DNA of 62,472 nt from an uncultured Ruminococcus sp. (GCA_902800065.1 CADCDE010000025.1:1-62472), one strand, 5' to 3'. Positions 24,385 through 34,985 are shown, counted from the first letter of the stretch. Made by a program: numbers and translations. The notes: generated from the letters alone by a model not told the origin.

Positions 24385-24981
24385 TTACTTAGAGTACAAC
24401 TCAACAATAAGGTGAGGTGCAACCTCATAATCAATATCTTCGATAGAAGGCATACGAACTACCTTGGCAGAGAACTGTTCCTTGTTTACCTCGAGCCAAA
24501 GGGGAGTATTTCTGCCGTTAGTCTGTTCAGCAACATCCTTGAATTTAGTGCTGCTCTTGCTCTTGTCACGGAGAGAAACGACATCGCCAGCCTTAACTCT
24601 GTAAGAAGGGATATCTACCTTCTTGCCGTTTACGAGGAAATGACCATGTGTAACGAGCTGTCTTGCCTCACGTCTTGTAAGAGCAAGTCCCATTCTGAAA
24701 GCGATGTTGTCAAGTCTTGATTCAAGAACAGTGATAAGGTTGTTACCAGCCTGACCTTCCATTTTTGAAGCGAGTTCAAAATAATGGTGGAAGGGCTTTT
24801 CAAGAACGCCGTATATGAATTTAAGTTTTTGTTTTTCCTTGAGCTGCATACCATACTCGGAAACTTTCTTTCTGGTATTAGCATTGAGATGTTTTTTAGA
24901 AGTTTTGTCGATACCTACAACAGTGGGGCTGATACCGAGATATCTGCATCTTTTGAGTATCGGGTCTCTGTTTACTGCCAT
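24385..24981 (-). CDS. rpsD: 30S ribosomal protein S4
   Basis: 198 residues. It carries the S4 RNA-binding domain (LESRLDNIAFRMGLALTRRE, then LVTHGHFLVNGKKV). The N-terminus is of the short form without the zinc cysteines (DPILKRCRYLGISP has only one Cys). S4 starts 16S assembly, and in many Firmicutes it controls its own gene. Confidence 0.97.
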   Translation of the reverse strand: MAVNRDPILKRCRYLGISPTVVGIDKTSKKHLNANTRKKVSEYGMQLKEKQKLKFIYGVLEKPFHHYFELASKMEGQAGNNLITVLESRLDNIAFRMGLALTRREARQLVTHGHFLVNGKKVDIPSYRVKAGDVVSLRDKSKSSTKFKDVAEQTNGRNTPLWLEVNKEQFSAKVVRMPSIEDIDYEVAPHLIVELYSK

Positions 24982-25005
24982 TTAAAATTACCTCCCTGAA
25001 ATCTT

Positions 25006-25410
25006 TTATACACGTCTTCTTTTCGGAGGACGGCAACCGTTGTGCGGAATAGGTGTAACGTCTTTGATCATGCTTACTTCAAGACCTGCTGACTGCAAAG
25101 CACGGATAGCTGCTTCACGACCTGCACCGGGACCTTTTACATAAACTTCAACGGTTTTCATGCCATGCTCCATAGCAGCCTTAGCGGCTGTTTCTGCAGC
25201 GGACTGAGCAGCAAACGGAGTTGATTTTCTTGAGCCTCTGAAGCCGAGTTCACCGGCACTTGCCCACGAAACGGCATTGCCCTGTACATCTGATATAGTA
25301 ACAATAGTATTGTTAAATGTTGACTGGATATGAGCAGCACCCTTTTCGATGTTCTTGCGTTCACGGCGTCTGCGGATAGTAGTCTTTTTAGCACTTTTCT
25401 GAACTGCCAT
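25006..25410 (-). CDS. rpsK: 30S ribosomal protein S11
   Basis: 134 residues with the family core [19 protein letters not shown] and C-terminal [17 protein letters not shown]. It lines the mRNA path of the platform near the Shine-Dalgarno helix. Good ribosome-binding site and usual place between rpsM and rpsD. Confidence 0.98.
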   Translation of the reverse strand: MAVQKSAKKTTIRRRRERKNIEKGAAHIQSTFNNTIVTISDVQGNAVSWASAGELGFRGSRKSTPFAAQSAAETAAKAAMEHGMKTVEVYVKGPGAGREAAIRALQSAGLEVSMIKDVTPIPHNGCRPPKRRRV

Positions 25411-25429
25411 CAGTTAATTCCCTCCTGAA

Positions 25430-25798
25430 TTATTTTTTCTTGTTAGCCATAGTTTTTCTCGGACCTTTTCTTGTACGGGCGTTGGTTTTTGAACGCTGAC
25501 CTCTTACAGGAAGACCCTTTCTATGACGAACACCTCTGTAACAGCCGATCTCGATAAGTCTTTTGATATCGAAAGCGATATCACGCTTAAGATCGCCTTC
25601 AACACGGCAGTGATGGTCAATATAATCTCTGAGTTTAGCAACATCGTCTTCTGTAAGATCTCTTACACGTGTATCGGGATCAACGCCTGTTGCAGCGAGG
25701 ATATCGTTGGAAGTTTTACGACCGATACCGAAGATATATGTCAAGCCGATCTCAATTCTTTTATCTCTGGGTAAATCTACACCTGAAATACGTGCCAT
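25430..25798 (-). CDS. rpsM: 30S ribosomal protein S13
   Basis: 122 residues: [20 protein letters not shown] at the N-terminus and a basic tail ([15 protein letters not shown]). S13 bridges to the 50S and contacts P-site tRNA. Normal length. Confidence 0.98.
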   Translation of the reverse strand: MARISGVDLPRDKRIEIGLTYIFGIGRKTSNDILAATGVDPDTRVRDLTEDDVAKLRDYIDHHCRVEGDLKRDIAFDIKRLIEIGCYRGVRHRKGLPVRGQRSKTNARTRKGPRKTMANKKK

Positions 25799-25834
25799 AC
25801 TTTTAGCACACCTCCATTAATGATAATTGCGTCA

Positions 25835-25948
25835 TTAGCCCTGACGCTGCTTGTGCTTAGGGTTTTCACAGATAACCATGATTTTGCCCTTACGCTTGAT
25901 AACTTTACATTTTTCGCAGATTTTCTTTACTGAAGGTCTGACTTTCAT
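25835..25948 (-). CDS. rpmJ: 50S ribosomal protein L36
   Basis: 37 residues starting [15 protein letters not shown], with the zinc ribbon C11/C14/C27 and H32. The small gene lies between infA and rpsM, its usual place. The presence of all Cys residues indicates the zinc-binding form. Confidence 0.95.
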   Translation of the reverse strand: MKVRPSVKKICEKCKVIKRKGKIMVICENPKHKQRQG

Positions 25949-25989
25949 CTTGTTATCATTCCTTTCATTGCAAATAAAGGGATATATAA

Positions 25990-26208
25990 TTACTTACTAC
26001 GCCACGTTATACGACCTTTTGTAAGATCATAGGGTGACATTTCGACAGTCACCTTGTCGCCCGGAAGTATACGGATAAAATTCATTCTGAGTTTTCCCGA
26101 AATATGTGCAAGAATAACGTGACCATTCTGAAGCTCTACTTTAAACTGAGCATTAGGGAGAGCCTCTTTAACTGTTCCTTCGACCTCAATTACATCCTGC
26201 TTTGACAA
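25990..26208 (-). CDS. infA: Translation initiation factor IF-1
   Basis: 72 residues forming one OB fold: [20 protein letters not shown], then [19 protein letters not shown] and [18 protein letters not shown]. It binds the 30S A site during initiation. A strong promoter lies at 26270-26298 just upstream. Confidence 0.97.
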   Translation of the reverse strand: MSKQDVIEVEGTVKEALPNAQFKVELQNGHVILAHISGKLRMNFIRILPGDKVTVEMSPYDLTKGRITWRSK

Positions 26209-26269
26209 TAGAACTACCTCCCTGCAAATTCAATATAATCCCCGTTCAAAAAGGACACAGTACCTTATA

Positions 26270-26298
26270 TTTATAGCACAGATTGACGTATTTGTCAA
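26270..26298 (-). promoter_or_regulatory. Internal promoter upstream of infA
   Basis: On the minus strand TTGACA (26298-26293), exactly 17 bp, then TATAAA (26275-26270). It lies in one of the larger gaps of the superoperon and could drive infA-rpmJ-rpsM-rpsK-rpsD-rpoA-rplQ separately. Confidence 0.7.
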
Positions 26299-26302
26299 GA
26301 AA

Positions 26303-26551
26303 TTATTGAAGTCTCTCGTAAAATTCGTCAAGTATCTCACAAATTTTCGTGTTAGTGCATAAAGACTGTTCATTCAGAACAGTCGAGGTAGGTGCCAGAT
26401 GGAGAGGATTTTTCTTTTTTGGGTTAAGAGCGGTTTTATATTTTCCGTCAATAATATATATATAATTATCCCGGATATCTGATACGACAAAGAACTGTCC
26501 CTTGTCGTGACCAGCCTTTGACCTTACGACCATACCTTTGACAAACTGCAT
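26303..26551 (-). CDS. KOW-domain RNA-binding protein (L14e/L6e-like)
   Basis: 82 residues from ATG 26551, seven bases after GAGGTG; the longer TTG form would overlap the Shine-Dalgarno. The N-terminal KOW motif reads MVVRSKAGHDKGQFFVV, followed by YIYIIDGKYK and KKKNPLHLAPT. This small Firmicute protein, found between map and infA, is usually annotated as KOW domain-containing or L14E/L6E-like. A role in ribosome assembly is likely but unproven. Confidence 0.85.
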   Translation of the reverse strand: MQFVKGMVVRSKAGHDKGQFFVVSDIRDNYIYIIDGKYKTALNPKKKNPLHLAPTSTVLNEQSLCTNTKICEILDEFYERLQ

Positions 26552-26565
26552 AGACAATCACCTCA

Positions 26566-27318
26566 TCAATCTGCTGATGTAAGAATGACTGTACCGTCTG
26601 AGGTTATCGCCACGGTATGCTCAAAATGAGCAGCAAGTTTTCCGTCAGCGGTAACGGTAGTCCAACCGTCATCAAGGACTTTTACTTTGTGAGTACCCTG
26701 AGTGATCATAGGTTCAATAGCTATTGTCATTCCCGGCAAAAGACGAATACCCTTGTGAGGCATTCCGTAATTTGGTACGCTCGGATCTTCATGCAGCTTC
26801 GCACCTACTCCGTGGCCGACGAAATCTCTTACCACCGAGTAACTGCGTGCTTCGGCATACTGCTGAACTGCGTGACCTATATCGCCGATCCTTGCACCTG
26901 CGACAGCGTTTTTAATGCCTTCAAAAAGGGCTTCTCGAGTCGCATCAAGGAGAGCCTGAGCTTCTTTTGAAATATCACCGCACGGAAATGTCCATGCATT
27001 GTCGCCGTGATAGCCTTCAAACTTTGCCCCGACATCAATACTGACGATGTCACCGTTCTTAAGAATTTGTTTTTTGCTTGGTATGCCATGGATGACTACA
27101 TTGTTTACAGAAATACAGGCACTTGCAGGAAATCCGCCGTAACCGAGAAAGGAAGGGGTTGCCCCCTGTTTCTCGATATAATCACGGACTATGCAGTCTA
27201 TTTCATAAGTTGAAACACCGGGCTGGACTGCCCTGCCGGCTTCCTGTAAAGCTCGCTGTGAAATTCTGCCCGCATTACGCATTTTAGCGATTTCACGGGT
27301 AGTTTTGAGTATCACCAT
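26566..27318 (-). CDS. map: Type I methionine aminopeptidase
   Basis: 250 residues with the pita-bread fold. Metal-ligand regions are SIDVGAKFEGYHGDNAW (Asp pair), VGHGVGAKLHEDPSVPNYG (His) and AIEPMITQG (Glu), with a final Glu in AHFEHTVAIT. It removes initiator Met from nascent proteins. Located adk-map-infA as in most Firmicutes; starts 5 bases after the adk stop. Confidence 0.97.
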   Translation of the reverse strand: MVILKTTREIAKMRNAGRISQRALQEAGRAVQPGVSTYEIDCIVRDYIEKQGATPSFLGYGGFPASACISVNNVVIHGIPSKKQILKNGDIVSIDVGAKFEGYHGDNAWTFPCGDISKEAQALLDATREALFEGIKNAVAGARIGDIGHAVQQYAEARSYSVVRDFVGHGVGAKLHEDPSVPNYGMPHKGIRLLPGMTIAIEPMITQGTHKVKVLDDGWTTVTADGKLAAHFEHTVAITSDGTVILTSAD

Positions 27319-27322
27319 TCAA

Positions 27323-27955
27323 TTATTCTCCGATAGCTTTAAGAATCAAAGCTGTTGTATCTTCGATAGTAGCCTGACCTTCAACTATTGAGAGCTTACC
27401 CTGCTTCTCATAGTAATCCTTGAGAGGCTCGGTTTCCTTGTGATAAACTTCGAGACGAGCGTTAACTGTATCGGGGTGGTCATCCTTACGCTGAACAAGG
27501 GCACCTGCACATCTGTCGCAAACACCGTCAACAGCGGGCTTTTTATGCTCGATGTGATAGCTTGCTCCACACTTTTCGCAGACACGGCGTCCGGACATTC
27601 TTCTTACGATAGCTTCGTCTTTAACTTCGATATCAATAACCTTGTCAATAACGATGCCCATTTTGTCCAGAGCCTCGGCCTGAGGAATGGTTCTGGGGAA
27701 ACCGTCAAGGATAAATCCGTTCTGACAGTCATCTTTTGCAAGTCTCTCCTTGATGATGCCGATAACGACCTCATCGGGAACGAGCTGACCTGCTTCCATG
27801 AAAGCCTTAGCCTTCAGTCCCATCTCAGTACCGCTTTTCAACGCTTCACGGATAATATTTCCGGTTGAGATTGTGGGTATTTGTAAACGGTCGCAAATAA
27901 CCTCCGCCTGTGTGCCTTTGCCGGCACCGGGAGCTCCAAGTAATATGATGTTCAT
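27323..27955 (-). CDS. adk: Adenylate kinase
   Basis: 210 residues. P-loop LLGAPGAGKGTQAE at the N-terminus, GFILDGFPRTIPQAEAL for substrate, and a lid domain with four zinc cysteines (CEKCG near residue 128 and CDRC about residue 145), the Gram-positive zinc-lid type. It balances AMP, ADP and ATP. Classical place after secY. Confidence 0.97.
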   Translation of the reverse strand: MNIILLGAPGAGKGTQAEVICDRLQIPTISTGNIIREALKSGTEMGLKAKAFMEAGQLVPDEVVIGIIKERLAKDDCQNGFILDGFPRTIPQAEALDKMGIVIDKVIDIEVKDEAIVRRMSGRRVCEKCGASYHIEHKKPAVDGVCDRCAGALVQRKDDHPDTVNARLEVYHKETEPLKDYYEKQGKLSIVEGQATIEDTTALILKAIGE

Positions 27956-28046
27956 AACTCATATACTCCTTTCAATTATAAAAATCAATATATTTTTTCC
28001 TTCAAAAAGAAGGAATGATTCCAAAAATTGATTGCCGTGCAAAAGA

Positions 28047-29384
28047 TCAATCAAGGAATCCCTTTGTATGGCGAACCATCATCTGAGATTCAAGCTGTCT
28101 GCCTGTTTCAAGAGCAACACCTACGAGAATGATAACGGACGTACCGCCCATCATAAGACCATGCATACCTGTAACGCCCGAGAAAATAAGCGGAACGATA
28201 GCGATGAATGCAAGGAACAGAGCACCGATAAGTGTTATTTTTGACAGGATCTTTGCGATAAAATCAGCGGTAGGCTTGCCGGGACGGATACCCGGGATAG
28301 TACCGTTGTTCTGACGGAGATTGTTAGCCATTTCTGTTGGATTGTACTGGATAGTAACATAGAAATAGGCAAAACCGATTATAAATATAAAATAGAGAAC
28401 TGTGTATATCCAGCCGCCCATATCGAAAGCATTGAAGAATCCCTTCCAGAAGTCGGGAATATTTTTCCACGCCTCACTGTTTTTGTCAGTAGCTCCCATA
28501 AAGAGGAGTATCGTTGACGGGATAGAAAGGATCGAGCTTGCGAAGATGATTGGCATAACACCCGAAAGACCTACTTTTATAGGAAGATGAGTGTTCTGAC
28601 CGCCGTACATTTTGCGACCTACAACACGCTTAGCGTACTGTATCGGGATACGGCGTTCTGCATCATTCATGAATACTATTACCCATATAATAACGAGGAA
28701 TATTACAACGAATATGCAGGAATAGATGATTTTAGCAATGTCACCCTCAAGACCGAGCTTGAAGTACTGCCAGAGAGTACCGAAGGTAACGGGGAGTCTT
28801 GCGATGATTCCGACAAAGAGGAGAATTGAAATGCCGTTTCCGACACCGTTCTGATTGATCTGTTCGCCGAGCCACATCATAAGAGCCGTACCTGCAGTGA
28901 AAGCAAGAATAATTACAAGAGCAGTGAAGATACCTGAAGCATTCCATCCGTCATAGCTCACGATATGAGATCTGAGGAGCCAGATGTAATAAGCAGTACC
29001 CTGAATGATACCGAGTATAACGGTAACATAACGGGTAATTGTAGCAATCTTCTTTCTGCCCTCCATACCCTCTTTTGCAAGATTTTCGAGAGGCGGGATA
29101 GCGACTGTCAAAAGCTGCATTATAATAGAGGAGTTGATGTACGGGGTAACTGACATTGCAAAGAGTGTTGCATTAGAGAACGCACCACCGGAAAAAACAT
29201 CATAATATGCGAGCATATTAGAGCTGTCCTTCCAGCCCTCAGTGAGAGCCTTCAGGGCATGGACATCAAGAAACGGTACGGGGATAACCGAACCGATTCT
29301 GAATATCAATAAAATAAAAAGTGTAAAGAGCATCTTCTTGCGAAGATCGGCGATTCCCCAGGCTTTAGCGATTGTTTTGAACAA
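28047..29384 (-). CDS. secY: Preprotein translocase subunit SecY
   Basis: 445 residues with ten membrane segments. Recognisable: TLFILLIFRIGSVIPVPFLD (TM1), the plug region, PYINSSIIMQLL (TM2b) and VTIQYNPTEMANNLRQNNGT with GIRPGKPTADF in the C-terminal half. It forms the protein-conducting channel. It lies between rplO (1 bp gap) and adk, the normal spc-operon order. Confidence 0.97.
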   Translation of the reverse strand: MFKTIAKAWGIADLRKKMLFTLFILLIFRIGSVIPVPFLDVHALKALTEGWKDSSNMLAYYDVFSGGAFSNATLFAMSVTPYINSSIIMQLLTVAIPPLENLAKEGMEGRKKIATITRYVTVILGIIQGTAYYIWLLRSHIVSYDGWNASGIFTALVIILAFTAGTALMMWLGEQINQNGVGNGISILLFVGIIARLPVTFGTLWQYFKLGLEGDIAKIIYSCIFVVIFLVIIWVIVFMNDAERRIPIQYAKRVVGRKMYGGQNTHLPIKVGLSGVMPIIFASSILSIPSTILLFMGATDKNSEAWKNIPDFWKGFFNAFDMGGWIYTVLYFIFIIGFAYFYVTIQYNPTEMANNLRQNNGTIPGIRPGKPTADFIAKILSKITLIGALFLAFIAIVPLIFSGVTGMHGLMMGGTSVIILVGVALETGRQLESQMMVRHTKGFLD

Positions 29385-29385
29385 A

Positions 29386-29826
29386 TCAGATCACCTCTGC
29401 CTTTCCTCCCGCAGCTTCGATCTTCTGCTTAGCTGACTCAGAGAAAGCATTTACTTTAACAGTAAGCTTCTTTGAAAGAGAGCCGTTTCCGAGAATTTTA
29501 ATGCCGTCACAGGCTTTTTTAACGATACCCTTTTGATAAAGAGCCTCTACGGTAACTTCAGCACCGTCCTCAAAAGCCTCAAGAGCTGAAACATTTACAG
29601 CGATGATGGATTTTGCGAATATATTGTTGAAGCCTCTTTTCGGGATACGTCTCTGGAGAGGCATCTGACCGCCTTCAAAACCGGGTCTGATGCTGCCGCC
29701 TGAACGAGCCTTCTGACCTTTATGACCTTTGCCTGCAGTTTTGCCCCAGCCTGAGCCGTGACCTCTGCCTATTCTTTTTGATGATTTTGTAGCACCCTCA
29801 GCAGGTGAAAGTTCATGCAAATTCAT
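29386..29826 (-). CDS. rplO: 50S ribosomal protein L15
   Basis: 146 residues: [20 protein letters not shown] start, then the Gly/Arg-rich extended arm [20 protein letters not shown] that threads into 23S rRNA. The globular domain ends [11 protein letters not shown]. Normal length and order. Confidence 0.97.
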   Translation of the reverse strand: MNLHELSPAEGATKSSKRIGRGHGSGWGKTAGKGHKGQKARSGGSIRPGFEGGQMPLQRRIPKRGFNNIFAKSIIAVNVSALEAFEDGAEVTVEALYQKGIVKKACDGIKILGNGSLSKKLTVKVNAFSESAKQKIEAAGGKAEVI

Positions 29827-29843
29827 TTATTGCACCTCCTCGC

Positions 29844-30023
29844 TTATGCTTCAGTTACTTCTACAAGATGTCTGATCTTATTGATCTTGCCCTGAGTCTG
29901 AACATTGTCGGGCTGAACAGTAGAATTACCGGGTTTTGTAAGACCAAGGGAGTTGGCAGTAGCGATCTGGTCCTTCTGTCTTCCAATTAAGCTCTTTTTA
30001 AGAGTAATTTTAAGCTGTGCCAT
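29844..30023 (-). CDS. rpmD: 50S ribosomal protein L30
   Basis: 59 residues from ATG 30023 ([15 protein letters not shown]), 11 bases after GGAGG; the frame is open further upstream but would swallow the ribosome-binding site. It carries the usual [19 protein letters not shown] core. Confidence 0.95.
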   Translation of the reverse strand: MAQLKITLKKSLIGRQKDQIATANSLGLTKPGNSTVQPDNVQTQGKINKIRHLVEVTEA

Positions 30024-30041
30024 GTGTTTGCCAACCTCCAA

Positions 30042-30539
30042 TTAAAGAATATCTTTAGCAGTCTTGCCACGGATAGCGGCAACTTCATCTGCTGTTCTGA
30101 GACTCTCAAGACCTGCGAGTGTTGCACGTACAACGTTGCAGGGGTTGTTGGAACGGAGAGCCTTTGTTCTGATGTCCTTGATGCCGACAGCCTCGATGAC
30201 TGCACGTACAGGACCACCTGCGATAACACCGGTACCGGGAGCAGCGGGCTTCATGAGAACCTTGCCTGCACCAAAAATACCTGTTACTTCGTGGGGAATA
30301 GTAGTACCTTTAAGAGAGATCTTTTTAAGATTCTTCTTAGCATCTTCGATACCCTTGCGGATAGCGTCGGGAACTTCGCCTGCTTTGCCGATACCGAAAC
30401 CTACTGTGCCGTTGCCGTCACCGACTACGACGAGAGCAGCGAATTTAAAGATACGACCGCCCTTTACTGTTTTTGAAACACGGTTGATAGCAACAACGTG
30501 TTCTTTCAAGTCCAAAGTTGAACCGTCAATTATAGCCAA
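30042..30539 (-). CDS. rpsE: 30S ribosomal protein S5
   Basis: 165 residues with the S5 N-terminal KH-like part ([20 protein letters not shown]) and C-terminal [21 protein letters not shown]5 helps decoding accuracy and mRNA unwinding at the entry channel. Normal order rplR-rpsE-rpmD. Confidence 0.97.
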   Translation of the reverse strand: MAIIDGSTLDLKEHVVAINRVSKTVKGGRIFKFAALVVVGDGNGTVGFGIGKAGEVPDAIRKGIEDAKKNLKKISLKGTTIPHEVTGIFGAGKVLMKPAAPGTGVIAGGPVRAVIEAVGIKDIRTKALRSNNPCNVVRATLAGLESLRTADEVAAIRGKTAKDIL

Positions 30540-30554
30540 AGTTACTCCTCCTTA

Positions 30555-30911
30555 TCAGAAATTAAGACCGCCTTCACGGGCACCCTCGGCAAGCTCTTTT
30601 ACACGACCGTGGAAAATATAGCCGCCTCTGTCAAATACAACATCTTTAATGCCTTTGTCGGCAGCTTTTTCAGCGATAAGCTTGCCTACCTTGCGGGCAG
30701 CGTCCTTGTTTCCGCCGTTAACATCTTTGAGTTCGAGTGATGAAGCAGCTGCAAGAGTAACACCCTTGACATCGTCGATCAGCTGAGCATAGATGTTGTT
30801 GGTAGAGCGAAAAACATTAAGGCGAGGACACTCGGCAGTACCGCTTACTTTGCTGCGTACTCTTTTATGACGCTTGATTCTTGCCTTGTTTGTATCAGGC
30901 TTTTTTACCAT
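30555..30911 (-). CDS. rplR: 50S ribosomal protein L18
   Basis: 118 residues; basic N-terminus ([19 protein letters not shown]) and the 5S-rRNA-binding domain ending [20 protein letters not shown]. Normal length and order. Confidence 0.97.
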   Translation of the reverse strand: MVKKPDTNKARIKRHKRVRSKVSGTAECPRLNVFRSTNNIYAQLIDDVKGVTLAAASSLELKDVNGGNKDAARKVGKLIAEKAADKGIKDVVFDRGGYIFHGRVKELAEGAREGGLNF

Positions 30912-30928
30912 AGTTACTCACTCCTTAA

Positions 30929-31474
30929 TTATTTTTTACCCTTGCCGGCTTTACCTTCCTTGCGGCGGATAACTTCGTTTACATACTTGATACCCTTGCC
31001 CTTATACGGCTCCGGCGGACGTTTTTCTCTTATCTCGGCAGCGAACTGACCGACCTTCTGCTTGTCAATACCCTTGACAATGATCTTGTTGGGAGTAGGA
31101 GCCTCAATAGTGATGTCCTCGTTGTCAGATACGATAACCTGATGTGAATAGCCGAGGTTCATAACGAGATCCTTGCCCTTTTTCTGAACACGGTAGCCGA
31201 CACCGTTTACATCGAGCTCCTTTGAGAAACCGTTTGTAACACCCTCAACCATGTTGTGGATGTTTGAACGAGTGAGACCGTGAAGTGAACGGTTGAATTT
31301 ATCGTCATCCGGACGGGTAACGATAATTTCAGTACCTTCAACTTTAACAGTCATGTTTGTGTGATAGTTCTTTGTAAGAGTACCCTTAGGTCCTTTTACT
31401 GTGATAACACCGTTATCTACTTTAACTTCGACACCGGCGGGAATATTTATGGGTTTTCTTCCAATTCTTGACAT
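30929..31474 (-). CDS. rplF: 50S ribosomal protein L6
   Basis: 181 residues, [20 protein letters not shown] at the start and the double alpha/beta domain; the C-terminal [13 protein letters not shown] lies near the sarcin-ricin loop. Normal length and order. Confidence 0.97.
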   Translation of the reverse strand: MSRIGRKPINIPAGVEVKVDNGVITVKGPKGTLTKNYHTNMTVKVEGTEIIVTRPDDDKFNRSLHGLTRSNIHNMVEGVTNGFSKELDVNGVGYRVQKKGKDLVMNLGYSHQVIVSDNEDITIEAPTPNKIIVKGIDKQKVGQFAAEIREKRPPEPYKGKGIKYVNEVIRRKEGKAGKGKK

Positions 31475-31492
31475 TTCAGTGCCCCCTGTTAA

Positions 31493-31891
31493 TTACCAGA
31501 TATATGCGAGAACTTCGCCGCCGACATTCTCCTTGCGAGCCTGACGGTCAGTCATAACGCCCTTAGAGGTGGAGATGATAGCAACGCCGAGTCCCTTCAT
31601 AACCTTCGGCATATTTTCAACATCGCTGTAGATACGGAGACCGGGCTTTGAAACTCTCCTGAGACCTGAGATAACAGGAGTTTTACCGTCTGTGTATTTA
31701 AGAGCGATTTTTATGATACCCTGCTTGTTGTCATCAATAACATTAAAGCTCTTGATATAGCCTTCATCGAGAAGTATCTGAACGATAGCCTTTTTGATGT
31801 TTGAAGCAGGAACTTCAACTGTATCGTGTTTTGCAGTATTAGCGTTACGGATTCTTGTAAGCAAATCTGCAATAGCATCTGTAATCTGCAT
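31493..31891 (-). CDS. rpsH: 30S ribosomal protein S8
   Basis: 132 residues beginning [18 protein letters not shown] and ending with [20 protein letters not shown] and EVLAYIW. S8 is a primary 16S binder. Normal. Confidence 0.97.
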   Translation of the reverse strand: MQITDAIADLLTRIRNANTAKHDTVEVPASNIKKAIVQILLDEGYIKSFNVIDDNKQGIIKIALKYTDGKTPVISGLRRVSKPGLRIYSDVENMPKVMKGLGVAIISTSKGVMTDRQARKENVGGEVLAYIW

Positions 31892-31906
31892 ATTCGTTAC
31901 CTCCTA

Positions 31907-32092
31907 TTACCAGCTGGCTTTCTTTACGCCGGGAATTACGCCTTTGTAAGCAAGCTCTCTGAAGCAGATACGGCAAATACCATATTTACGGAGATAAGCG
32001 TGCGGCCTGCCGCAGATTTTGCATCTGTTGTATGCTCTTGTTGAGAACTTGGGTTCTCTCTGCTGTTTAACTTTCATTGATGTCTTTGCCAC
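31907..32092 (-). CDS. rpsN: 30S ribosomal protein S14, zinc form (type Z)
   Basis: 61 residues with two C-x2-C pairs (CKIC near residue 24 and CRIC about residue 40), the zinc-binding short S14. The zinc-free long paralogue, used under zinc shortage in many Firmicutes, is not in this window. Confidence 0.97.
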   Translation of the reverse strand: MAKTSMKVKQQREPKFSTRAYNRCKICGRPHAYLRKYGICRICFRELAYKGVIPGVKKASW

Positions 32093-32104
32093 AGTATTCC
32101 CTCC

Positions 32105-32644
32105 TTATTTAGAAAACGGAGCACCCATAAGTGTGAGCAGCTCTCTTGCCTCTTCATCAGAATTTGCTGTTGTTACAAAGCAAATATCCATACCACGGAC
32201 CTTGTCTATTTTGTCGAACTCAATTTCAGGGAAAATGAGCTGTTCTTTTATACCCATGTTGTAGTTGCCTCTGCCGTCGAATGAATTCGGGTTGATGCCA
32301 CGGAAGTCACGAACTCTTGGGAGAGCGACATTAAAGAGTCTGTCCATGAATTCATACATTTTGTCGCCTCTGAGAGTAACTTTAACGCCGTTGGGCATAC
32401 CCTCACGGAGTTTGAAGTTAGCGACAGATTTCTTGGCACGGCATACAACAGGCTTCTGACCTGTGATAGCTGCCAGATCACGGGAAATTGCGTCGATAGC
32501 CTTTGAATTTTCCTTAGCTTCGCCGGCACCTACGTTTATAACGATTTTCTCGAGTTTCGGAATCTGCATAACACTCTTGTAAGAGAATTTTTTCATAAGA
32601 GCGGGAGCTGATTCTTTGACATAGAGTTCTTTAAGTCTTGCCAT
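32105..32644 (-). CDS. rplE: 50S ribosomal protein L5
   Basis: 179 residues: [48 protein letters not shown] and the closing [10 protein letters not shown]5 binds 5S rRNA and contacts P-site tRNA. Normal. Confidence 0.97.
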   Translation of the reverse strand: MARLKELYVKESAPALMKKFSYKSVMQIPKLEKIVINVGAGEAKENSKAIDAISRDLAAITGQKPVVCRAKKSVANFKLREGMPNGVKVTLRGDKMYEFMDRLFNVALPRVRDFRGINPNSFDGRGNYNMGIKEQLIFPEIEFDKIDKVRGMDICFVTTANSDEEARELLTLMGAPFSK

Positions 32645-32658
32645 TTCAAATTACCTCC

Positions 32659-32976
32659 TTAAAGTGCCTCGCCGCATTTTTTGCAGACACGCTCTTTTGT
32701 ACCGTCTTCAAGAATTCTGTGGGCAACTCTGGTAGGCTTTTTGCAGTGGGGGCATACGATCTGTACCTTACAAGCGTACATAGCACCCTCTGCTTCAACG
32801 ATACCACCCTGTTCGCCCATTTTTCTGGGTTTAACGTGCTTTGAAACAAGGTTTACTTTCTCGATGATAACCTTGCCTTCCTTTGGGCTTACGGCAAGAA
32901 CCTTGCCTTTTTTGCCCTTTTCGGTGCCGCTGAGTACGACAACTGTATCGCCTGTTTTAACATGAATTTTACTCAT
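32659..32976 (-). CDS. rplX: 50S ribosomal protein L24 with zinc-ribbon tail
   Basis: 105 residues: KOW motif (MSKIHVKTGDTVVVLSGTEK) followed by a C-terminal half with CPHC and CKKC (residues about 77 and 99), a zinc-ribbon-like extension seen in some bacterial L24 proteins. L24 is an early assembly factor of the 50S. Confidence 0.95.
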   Translation of the reverse strand: MSKIHVKTGDTVVVLSGTEKGKKGKVLAVSPKEGKVIIEKVNLVSKHVKPRKMGEQGGIVEAEGAMYACKVQIVCPHCKKPTRVAHRILEDGTKERVCKKCGEAL

Positions 32977-32993
32977 ATTGCTGCACCTCCAAA

Positions 32994-33362
32994 TTAAAGA
33001 ACTTCCGGAGCAAGGCTGAGGATCTTCATGTAGTCTTTGTCACGAAGCTCTCTTGCTACTGGTCCAAATATACGAGTACCTCTGGGGTTCTTGTCATCTC
33101 TGATTATAACTGCTGCGTTTTCGTCAAATCTGATATAAGTACCGTCCTCACGGCGAACGCCTTTTGCAGAACGGACAATAACTGCTTTAACTACATCGCC
33201 TTTTTTAACAACGCCGCCGGGTGCTGCTTTTTTAACGGAAGCAACCACAACGTCGCCGATATTTGCGTACCTCCTGCCTGTACCGCCGAGAACACGGATG
33301 CACATAAGCTCCTTTGCTCCGGTATTGTCGGCAACCTTGAGGTAAGTCTGCTGTTGTATCAC
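32994..33362 (-). CDS. rplN: 50S ribosomal protein L14
   Basis: 122 residues starting [20 protein letters not shown], ending [14 protein letters not shown]. The most conserved protein of the cluster; it forms the bridge to 16S helix 14. Normal. Confidence 0.98.
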   Translation of the reverse strand: MIQQQTYLKVADNTGAKELMCIRVLGGTGRRYANIGDVVVASVKKAAPGGVVKKGDVVKAVIVRSAKGVRREDGTYIRFDENAAVIIRDDKNPRGTRIFGPVARELRDKDYMKILSLAPEVL

Positions 33363-33395
33363 AGTGCGTTCCTCCTTTTATATGCAAAGCCGAAA

Positions 33396-33653
33396 TTATT
33401 TAGCTTTTTCTATGATCTCTACAAGTCTCCATCTCTTATCCTTTGAGAGAGGACGAGTTTCCATAATGCGTACACGGTCACCGACATTGCACTCATTGTT
33501 TTCATCGTGGACCTTGAATTTGATAGTACGCTTGATGATTTTATTGTAAAGCGGGTGCTTTACACTGTTTTCAATAGCAACAACAGCGGTTTTATCCATT
33601 TTGTTGCTGACTACCTTGCCAACATTGGTTTTTCTGAGATTTCTTTCGCTCAC
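33396..33653 (-). CDS. rpsQ: 30S ribosomal protein S17
   Basis: 85 residues, OB fold: [20 protein letters not shown] then [19 protein letters not shown] and [20 protein letters not shown]. Normal order rpmC-rpsQ-rplN. Confidence 0.97.
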   Translation of the reverse strand: MSERNLRKTNVGKVVSNKMDKTAVVAIENSVKHPLYNKIIKRTIKFKVHDENNECNVGDRVRIMETRPLSKDKRWRLVEIIEKAK

Positions 33654-33674
33654 AGTGCATTACCTCCCTTTCAA

Positions 33675-33875
33675 TTATGCGTTTTCAGCAAGTTCATTCT
33701 GACGGATGATGGTGTTTATTCTTGCGATGTCTTTTTTGACTGCGGAAATACGCATCGGGTTATCAAGCTGGTTGATTGCAAGCTGGAAGCGAAGGTTGAA
33801 AAGTTCCTCTTTAAGGCTCTGGAGCTTAGCATTGAGCTCCTCTGCCGTCATATCTCTGAGTTCTGCAGCTTTCAT
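33675..33875 (-). CDS. rpmC: 50S ribosomal protein L29
   Basis: 66 residues, two helices: [20 protein letters not shown] and [19 protein letters not shown]. It forms a docking point near the tunnel exit. Its ATG overlaps the rplP stop as TAATG. Confidence 0.96.
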   Translation of the reverse strand: MKAAELRDMTAEELNAKLQSLKEELFNLRFQLAINQLDNPMRISAVKKDIARINTIIRQNELAENA

Positions 33876-34300
33876 TATGCGTCAACCTCCGTTTCTTCCT
33901 TTGTAACGAATTTAGTCTTGATAGGCAGTTTGTTGGCAGCAAGACGAAGAGCTTCTCTTGCAGTAGCCTCCGGAACACCGCCCAGTTCAAACATTACTCT
34001 GCCCGGCTTAACAACTGCAACCCAGAATTCGGGTGAACCTTTACCGGAACCCATGCGGACTTCGGCAGGCTTCTTTGTAACGGGCTTGTCAGGGAAAATC
34101 TTTATCCAAACTTTACCGAATCTCTTGCAGTAACGTGTCATAGCGATACGGGCAGCTTCGATCTGATTAGCAGTGATCCAAGCGGGCTCCATAGCCTGAA
34201 GACCGAAATCACCGTAAGTTACTTTGTTGCCACGGAGAGCCTTGCCGGTCATACGACCTCTGTGCACTCTGCGGTACTTAACTCTTTTAGGCATTAACAT
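33875..34300 (-). CDS. rplP: 50S ribosomal protein L16
   Basis: 141 residues. Starts [17 protein letters not shown]; the first ATG overlaps the rpsC stop as TAATG and is correctly spaced from GGAGG. The [18 protein letters not shown] loop reaches the peptidyl transferase region. Normal. Confidence 0.96.
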   Translation of the reverse strand: MLMPKRVKYRRVHRGRMTGKALRGNKVTYGDFGLQAMEPAWITANQIEAARIAMTRYCKRFGKVWIKIFPDKPVTKKPAEVRMGSGKGSPEFWVAVVKPGRVMFELGGVPEATAREALRLAANKLPIKTKFVTKEETEVDA

Positions 34301-34965
34301 TATTTGCTGCCTCCTTCCTTACGAGGCTTTCTGTTGTCCTGAAGAACTTCGCCCTTATAGAGCCATACTTTAACACCGATTTTACCGTATGTTGTATCAG
34401 CCTCTGCAAAGCCGTAGTCGATGTCAGCACGGAGAGTCTGAAGCGGGATAGTACCTTCGTGATACTGTTCACTTCTTGCGATTTCGGCACCACCGAGACG
34501 ACCTGAACACATAACCTTGATACCCTTTGCGTTGAGCTTCATAGCACGACCGATAGACTGCTTCATAGCACGTCTGAAGGAAATTCTCTTTTCGAGCTGC
34601 TGAGCAATGCCTTCAGCGATGAGCTGAGCATCTATATCAGGGTTCTTAACTTCAACGATATTTATAGCAACGGGCTTACCGAGTATTTTTTCACACTGCA
34701 AACGGAGCTTTTCGATTTCAGCACCGCCCTTACCGATAACCATACCGGGTTTAGCACAGTGAATGTGGATTCTTACCTTTGTTGCATCACGTTCGATTTC
34801 GATTTTCGGAACGCCTGCATCATAAAGCTGTTTTTTAAGAGTCTTACGGAGGTTGTAGTCTTCAACGAGAGTATCGCCGAAGTCTTTGTCGCTTACAAAC
34901 CAACGTGAGTCCCAATTTTTGATAACACCGACACGAAGACCGTGCGGATTTACTTTCTGACCCAT
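34300..34965 (-). CDS. rpsC: 30S ribosomal protein S3
   Basis: 221 residues: [22 protein letters not shown] domain with [13 protein letters not shown], and the C-terminal domain [20 protein letters not shown]. Part of the mRNA entry site. Normal. Confidence 0.98.
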   Translation of the reverse strand: MGQKVNPHGLRVGVIKNWDSRWFVSDKDFGDTLVEDYNLRKTLKKQLYDAGVPKIEIERDATKVRIHIHCAKPGMVIGKGGAEIEKLRLQCEKILGKPVAINIVEVKNPDIDAQLIAEGIAQQLEKRISFRRAMKQSIGRAMKLNAKGIKVMCSGRLGGAEIARSEQYHEGTIPLQTLRADIDYGFAEADTTYGKIGVKVWLYKGEVLQDNRKPRKEGGSK

Positions 34966-34985
34966 TTAGTCTACCTCCCTAAAGA